Source: Morella rubra (lineage: Eukaryota > Streptophyta > Magnoliopsida > Fagales > Myricaceae). From it: a stretch of DNA of 64,000 bases. The stretch covers positions 28,650,824-28,714,823 of the forward strand of contig CM025855.1 in NCBI GenBank assembly GCA_003952965.2, written 5' to 3'. Numbering within the stretch: position 1 is the first letter of the stretch; every line of letters begins with the position of its first letter. The notes beneath the pieces were generated by a model, which was not told the DNA's origin, made no database searches, and saw only the letters and a program-made list of their open reading frames with translations. Shown here piece after piece: positions 58,264 through 64,000 of this stretch. Made by a program: the position numbers and the translations under genes.

Positions 58264-61200
58264 GAGGCAGAACAGATATTTTAAAAGAAAAAGATTCCCC
58301 ACTGTGCGGCCCACCATAGGAGGGCACTATCCCCCACAGAGGCCCCACAAGCTGCGCTAGCTCCTTTGGCCCAACACCTTCTTGAGAGGATGAAATAGAA
58401 TATGAAGATGGGATCTTTGTCCTGCATCATTCCGCTGTACTGTTACCATGAAACTTTGCAATCATTTTCTTTCTCCTGTGTTTTCTCCGGCTCTCATTTA
58501 TTGTTTTCCTTTTATCTTTGCCATTCCTTTTTGAAGAGCAAACTATTGCTGTTTTTCCCAAATGTACCAAAATCACTACAACACACAAGACCTCCTAACT
58601 AGATATTATACGTACACACTACCAACCTAAAGTTTTTTGCTTGGGGATGAGATATATAATATTTTATTCAATAAGTTCATGTATATTACACAAGTTGTTT
58701 CGTTTATGTACAAAACAATTGAATCGTCATTTTCTAAAAATTAAAAAACGACTAATGGAGTATATAAATAAATTCAAATTATAAATTTTTTCCTCTTTAT
58801 AAGATTCTTAAAGTTACGGGGGAAAAAAAACTATGAAGTTGTGGACGAGTTGTTCAAGCGTAACCTCTGCTGGTCAGCATACTTTGGTTTGAGTCCCTAT
58901 AATAACAAATTTCGTGACTTACTTGATGCATCTAGTGAGGAGCGGCTGTATGTGTTTGGTTTTGCATGTGTATTTGGTAGGACTACTCCGGTGAGTTTGT
59001 CCCATAAGATAGGACTGAGGGCGCATTAAGTTTATTAAAAGAAACATAACATTCAACCCTAAGGTCATGTTTCCATTTAAAAAGTTTTAGAAAATTTTTA
59101 TGGTATTTAAAAAATTGAGGTAGATTTGAATTCTATTGATTTTTGTAAAAAAAAATTGTGAAAATTTTGAAGTATATTTAGGAGATGTTAGAAAATTTTT
59201 AAGTTTTATGAGGAACAGTGAAAAAGTAAAAAGAGAGGTGATTTGATTGCATTTGTTATGTTATTTTGATGGAGAGAAATTATTTGATAGGAATATAGAT
59301 GATTTTGAAATTTTAATTATTTTAAATTTCAAAATTAAAATAAAAAGGAAAAAAATTGTTGTGAGGCCCTTATTTAGTATGAAAACCGAAAATTTATGGT
59401 TGAGTCTAAAAATTCCTAAAACCTGAAAAGTTTATAAAAAAAATTAGATTTGAAAATATGCCTTACAGTATATGATCCACATTGTCCTATGTTTAAAGAG
59501 TAAGCGCATTTTTTGGTATTGCTATGAAAATTGGACTGATTTTGTCAAAAAAGGTAGTGAAATTTTGTATGCGTCTTTGGTAATGTTGAAAAATTTTGGA
59601 GTTTTATAGAGATGATGAAAAAGTAAAGAAATAGATTATGAAAAAAAAAATTTTAATTTTGAAATAAAATAGAAGGAAAAAAGAAAAATTGTTTGAGCCT
59701 TAGATTTGATGTGAAAACTGAAAAAGTTTTAAAAAAACTATTGAGTTAAAATTTATGTTTACATCTAAAAATTCTTAAAATTTAAATTTTTTATAGAAAT
59801 TTTGGACTTGCAAACCTTCTCGAAGTAAATTTAAGTATCCACTAAAAGGAATCTTCGAATTCAAAATGTCAATTTTCAAATAATCTAAATATTTTACCCA
59901 TTCTAATAATTTGAAAAAATCCATGTCTCTATCTTTGTTACAGTCCTAGAAAGTAAAAGCCATAGGATCAGCCTTTGACATCAAATTTCGCTCAAAAGAA
60001 AAAAAACCTCGAGGCTCGAGGTGGCTTATATCAAACAGAAACTTGACGTCTGTGTGACGTGGCATATACGAACCGAGCATTAATGCTGAAGAAAAATATA
60101 TACGGGGGAACGGGGAATACATTTCAGAAATGTGAATGGTCACTTGACCGGTGACCGAAGCAGTCGGGAGGTACCCACGGAAGGCAAGGGCCCAGCCAAG
60201 TGGGGGGCAAAGCTGCGAAGCTGCTGAGTGGGGGCCAGTGGGGAGAGCAAATTATAGAAGTAGGACCCACGGCTGGCTTTAGAACCCCAAAGATGGGCGT
60301 AGAACTTGGAGTCAACTCGGCTTGTATGAAACAAACACGCACACCGCTAGCATTGGTCATGCGTGGCGTGCTGCCGTGACCGCTGGGTTCAAAGTTCAAA
60401 CCCCTTTCTTTGACTCAAATACCACCTTCCTTAGTCAAAGGCTCCATTTCCTTCCCACCATTATTCACTAATCAATTTGTAATCAACGTTTTTATATTGG
60501 AATTATTGAATAAATGATATCATCATAAAAAAAAATTATTATATATTAATAAACAAGTGTCTCTTGGGGTGCGTTTCCATTTATTTCTGCAGAGAGAGAG
60601 AGAGAGAGAGAAAAAAGATCGCGGCCGTTGAACCAATTCGGCACAAAGGATAAGGACCCAATATTAATTTAGAATCGCAAGGGTGCAGCAGGTACGCGGT
60701 TTCTTTTTCTGGGTGCATGCACATATGACATGGACAATCTATGCATTATTACAGTTGTCCAGAAAATAATTTCCCAAAAGAATAATAAGCTAATTATGTC
60801 ATTTAAGTTTCTTTCACTAATAAAATGTAATATAGTTGTATTTATATTATCGAGTAATCTTTATTTTTAGTTTTCAAACTATCACTTCTAATATCCTTTA
60901 CGGATCTGAACTTCTAGTCTTATCACGTTATGCTCCTAAATTTTGACAATTTATCAATTTCAACTCTTTATCTATTTTCCGTAAAAAAATCTTTTAGAAC
61001 CAAACAACACTTAAGAAGTGAATAGGTATTTACCTCCAATTAGAACCTATGCGATATTTTGTGAATATGTTCAAAATCTATTGAATCTAGACCTAAATGA
61101 ATACCAACTCAATCAACAAAATAATATGTAGAAAAATATATCAAACTCCATTCATAAAAATAGATGAGATTTTGTTAGCGAAGTGAAATTTTTTTGAAAC

Positions 61201-64000
61201 ACCATTTAAAAGAAAAATCATTTTCAAATATCAGTGCCACTCGAAATCTACTAATAAGAAAAATCTTACAAACGGAAATTCAAACACTCATAAAACCCTT
61301 TGTTGATTATGACAATCTCAATGTAATAATCCAAATAAGCTTACTCGAACCCACTTCATGTGGTAACCACCTCATACCCCTGAGGTTCTTTCTATAGATT
61401 TTTAGCGAATGATCTCGTTTTTCAATAAGGAAACTCCAACAACCAAGCTCCTTTAATATTATGAAAGCTTCACAACAAAAAATTGGTTTCAAAGTCGTTG
61501 GATGAGAGAAAATCTAGTCAATTTAGGTCAGGTATCTCTAAGGTGTTTTTCTCTTTCAAATGAGAGCTCAAATAACCAATGGGACAACCTCTCTTACATA
61601 GATGATATTTTTCTCTCCGGTAATAAATAGATATGAAACACTATTTTGCCTTTTAAGGGTTATAAGTCGACATCTCAAAATATTTAAAGGATACTTTGAA
61701 TTTCAAGTAGAATAGGACTCTAAATAGCTGAGTATTCTAAAAATCGTTAATTCTCGCTCGAGTCAAGGTCAAGCTATAGTCAAACGAGCCTTTCTGCGAA
61801 ATCTTCGCTCGAGCGTAGAGAAAGCGACTCGTTGGTAGTTGAGTAAACTGTTGAATGACTTCTTTTTTCCATAAACACTTGGACCAAACTTGAATGATAA
61901 AGAATATAACTTAATTTGAACTTAATTTTGGCCCAATACACAAACAAACCTGGGTTAAAAGATAACAGAAAGAAACCCAAAAATCAAAAGAATAAAAATA
62001 TCTCCAAACTTATTTTTAATTGATTGAACCGGTGAGATCTTGACATAGTTATAAAGTTAAATTTATTAACAAAAGTCCTGAAATCGTTTCCAAATGTCTG
62101 GAACATGAACAAATTATACTCTTCAGCCGTTGTTCTGATCTACAGGTAGTTGTGTGCTGATGAAGATTCATATGACGTTACAGTAAATAAAGTATTTTTT
62201 TTACCTCCCAATGTTACGGAATTGTCCCTCAAGTTTCTTAGGTAGCCCCCATATACACATAGGGTCTATGGAGCTTTCAGCCTTAAAGGAAGAGGTTTTC
62301 CCCTCAGTCTGAATGAGCATGCAAATGAAAGTCCATGTGCCATGACAAGCTTCGTCGTTTTACTGGTGAGGCACATATGGATATATAAGAACCATCTGAC
62401 TCGGATACCGAGTTTCAAGTAAACAAATGGGAGAAGCAGGAGGCATGCATGGACACTGCCAATTAGTTGAGTTCTGAACAACTTACGAGCTCCAGTCATT
62501 AGAGTGATCTCTCTCTGGGGATTGTCCCATGCACATTACGCATGTATACAAATTCTTAGATTACAAAAACAGATGCATGGCTGCTCTGCTCCAGACAATA
62601 TATATTTATATTGTCGTAATTTTGTTGCAAGAGGCATGCACCTACGACAGTACGAAGATCCGTTTCTTATCAGACATTTGTCTTCTTTCAACCCCCGCAG
62701 ACAAGGCATGCATTATTCCATGAAAAAGGTTAATTCACAGTAGAAATTAAAGGAAAAGTATTATTATATATCCAAACAGTCCAATTCGGAGGTATCCCGT
62801 TCTCATATAGAATAGAGGATTCAGTGGCCACGCTCAAATTCTTTTTGAAATTTAAGACCTTAGTTTAATTAAAATTTTCTATTCTTTGGTTTTATCTTCT
62901 GGCCCATGATCAATAACAGCAAGGTGGAGTCTTGGACCACCCATGCACGCACCTACATTTCTTCGAAGAAAAATTGGATTTTTTTTCTTTTTTTCGTTTC
63001 CTCGTGTTTGAGTACCAGTTTAACCTCACCTAACAACAGCCATCTCAACTGAAGACAATCGAGAAGTTGGGGCAGAGTTTTTAATTTGTTTATTAGGCTG
63101 CCCAAAATTTCTCTCCTACAGAGTAGCCTACCCGGCCCAATCCTCACCTTCTCAACTCTATCACTGACTTAGCTAGGTAAGGTCCCCATCTATTGCTTGT
63201 TAATGGTTAATGTATTTAATTAATTAATTACATGAGAAATGCTTAGCTTACCAAATAAGACAAAATAATAATAATAATGATCAACCTGCATTTCTTCTCC
63301 TATATTCATTGCATCTTTCAAGAGAATAAAACAAAACAAAAAAAGCTCTTCTGTGAATTACTCGGAAAAAAGAAAAGAAAAAAAAAACTGAGGGCCCGAT
63401 AATATTAAAGATGTTTACCAATCAGACAAAGTTTTGGGTCAATTTATTACTCAAATCGAGCCAGTCAAGTCTACAAAATTTTCTAAGCTGTCTTGATACA
63501 AAACTGTCCAATCAAAGATGGCTGCTCATAGAACTTTCCCGACGTGCTGACGTGGCTATCACAAGTTTTGTCCATGGTACAAGTTGATCGGTTCCAAGAG
63601 AACGATTGACTTGAATACTAATAGAATTTCAATTTAAAGTAGAAACTGGATTAATTCAGAATTCAGGAAAAAAAAAAAAAAAAAACCTGGCCGACCTAAC
63701 TTTGTAAATATTGTCACCATGCTCGACTGTCCGGTGCTAGGTGAATCTATGTACACATAACGTATTTTCAAATAATTTCAAGTATCTAAGATTGTATAAT
63801 ATTTTCTAGATTATATTTTGGTGGGTCTTTTGGGTAGAGTTTTCGTCTTTACCCTAAATAATATTAAAATATAATTGTCTTTCTAAAAGTTACCTCAATT
63901 TTTTTTTCTAGTAGTAATAAGGGTAAGGCGGAAGGAATAAATGGTATAATATATTTTTTTTTTTTTCTCAACAGAGCAAATATCATTTAACTATAAAAAG
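58264..64000. other. AT-rich intergenic sequence
   Basis: No gene recognised. 59050-59800 holds two similar AT-rich blocks around AAAATTTTGGAGTTTTATAGAG- and AGAAAATTTTTAAGTTTTATGAG-like words, perhaps MITE remnants. A short region at 60120-60400 is richer in GC and has an open minus-strand frame without family features. Confidence 0.45.
60591..60611. repeat. (AG)n microsatellite
   Basis: About ten AG units in a row, followed by an A-run. Confidence 0.95.

Noticed and set aside
60124-60399. 91-codon minus-strand open frame in a GC-richer patch
   Set aside because: Pro/Ser/Trp-rich reading without known motifs, with another open frame overlapping it; not supported as a gene.
1-64000. CRISPR arrays, operons, phage or plasmid features; tRNA and rRNA genes
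   Set aside because: The sequence is plant nuclear DNA. No regularly spaced repeat array was seen, and no tRNA or rRNA could be supported by eye.

Overview
The window is nuclear DNA from a flowering plant, most likely a eudicot and possibly a woody one. It is AT-rich, introns have plant-type GT..AG borders, and the repeats are typical plant families: FAR1-type Mutator-like elements, hAT, CACTA, L1 LINEs with an RNase H domain, a miniature LTR element (TRIM) and MITEs. No species can be named from sequence alone. Host gene content is low. There is the 3' exon of a cytochrome P450 (95-727, minus) with no first exon found in the window, and one complete single-exon gene for a 231-residue Cys-rich/Ser-rich plant protein of unknown function (12984-13679, minus). 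Nearly everything else that is coding-like belongs to mobile elements.

The most striking object is an 8.4-kb Mutator-like element at 2690-11122. It is flanked by a perfect 10-bp target-site duplication (TTGGAGTAAC at 2680-2689 and 11123-11132). Its terminal inverted repeats are unusually long, about 2.2 kb each (2690-4886 and 8885-11122). The middle holds a decayed FAR1-type transposase. Both arms carry pieces of host genes: an exon of the RNA polymerase II subunit RPB9 and several exons of HISN4 (imidazole glycerol phosphate synthase HisHF), with their introns. The element is therefore a Pack-MULE-like carrier whose captured fragments lie in an inverted pair, a layout that could give hairpin RNA against two housekeeping genes.

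From 14 to 38 kb the window is a patchwork: a MITE-like repeat (14.6 kb), a probable solo Ty3-type LTR (21450-23705), a Ty1/copia gag relic (26.7-27.8 kb), a TNP2 CACTA transposase fragment (27.8-28.17 kb), a non-autonomous TIR element (28348-29570), a MULE-type MITE with a perfect 9-bp duplication (34149-34655), a TRIM element with a perfect 5-bp duplication (34774-35598), and the second gene and 3' end of a CACTA element (36.0-37.99 kb).

From 38336 to about 51822 there is a nest of three elements whose order of arrival can be read from the duplications. A 5'-truncated L1 LINE (LINE-A, plus strand, 17-bp duplication) came first. A 3.8-kb hAT element (38697-42529, 8-bp duplication with one mismatch) and a second, nearly full-length L1 LINE (LINE-B, 45507-51730, minus strand, perfect 14-bp duplication) later inserted into it. 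From 51.8 kb to the end the sequence is AT-rich and gene-poor, with two more MITE-like elements (52153-52533 and about 57692-58263) and a GA microsatellite.
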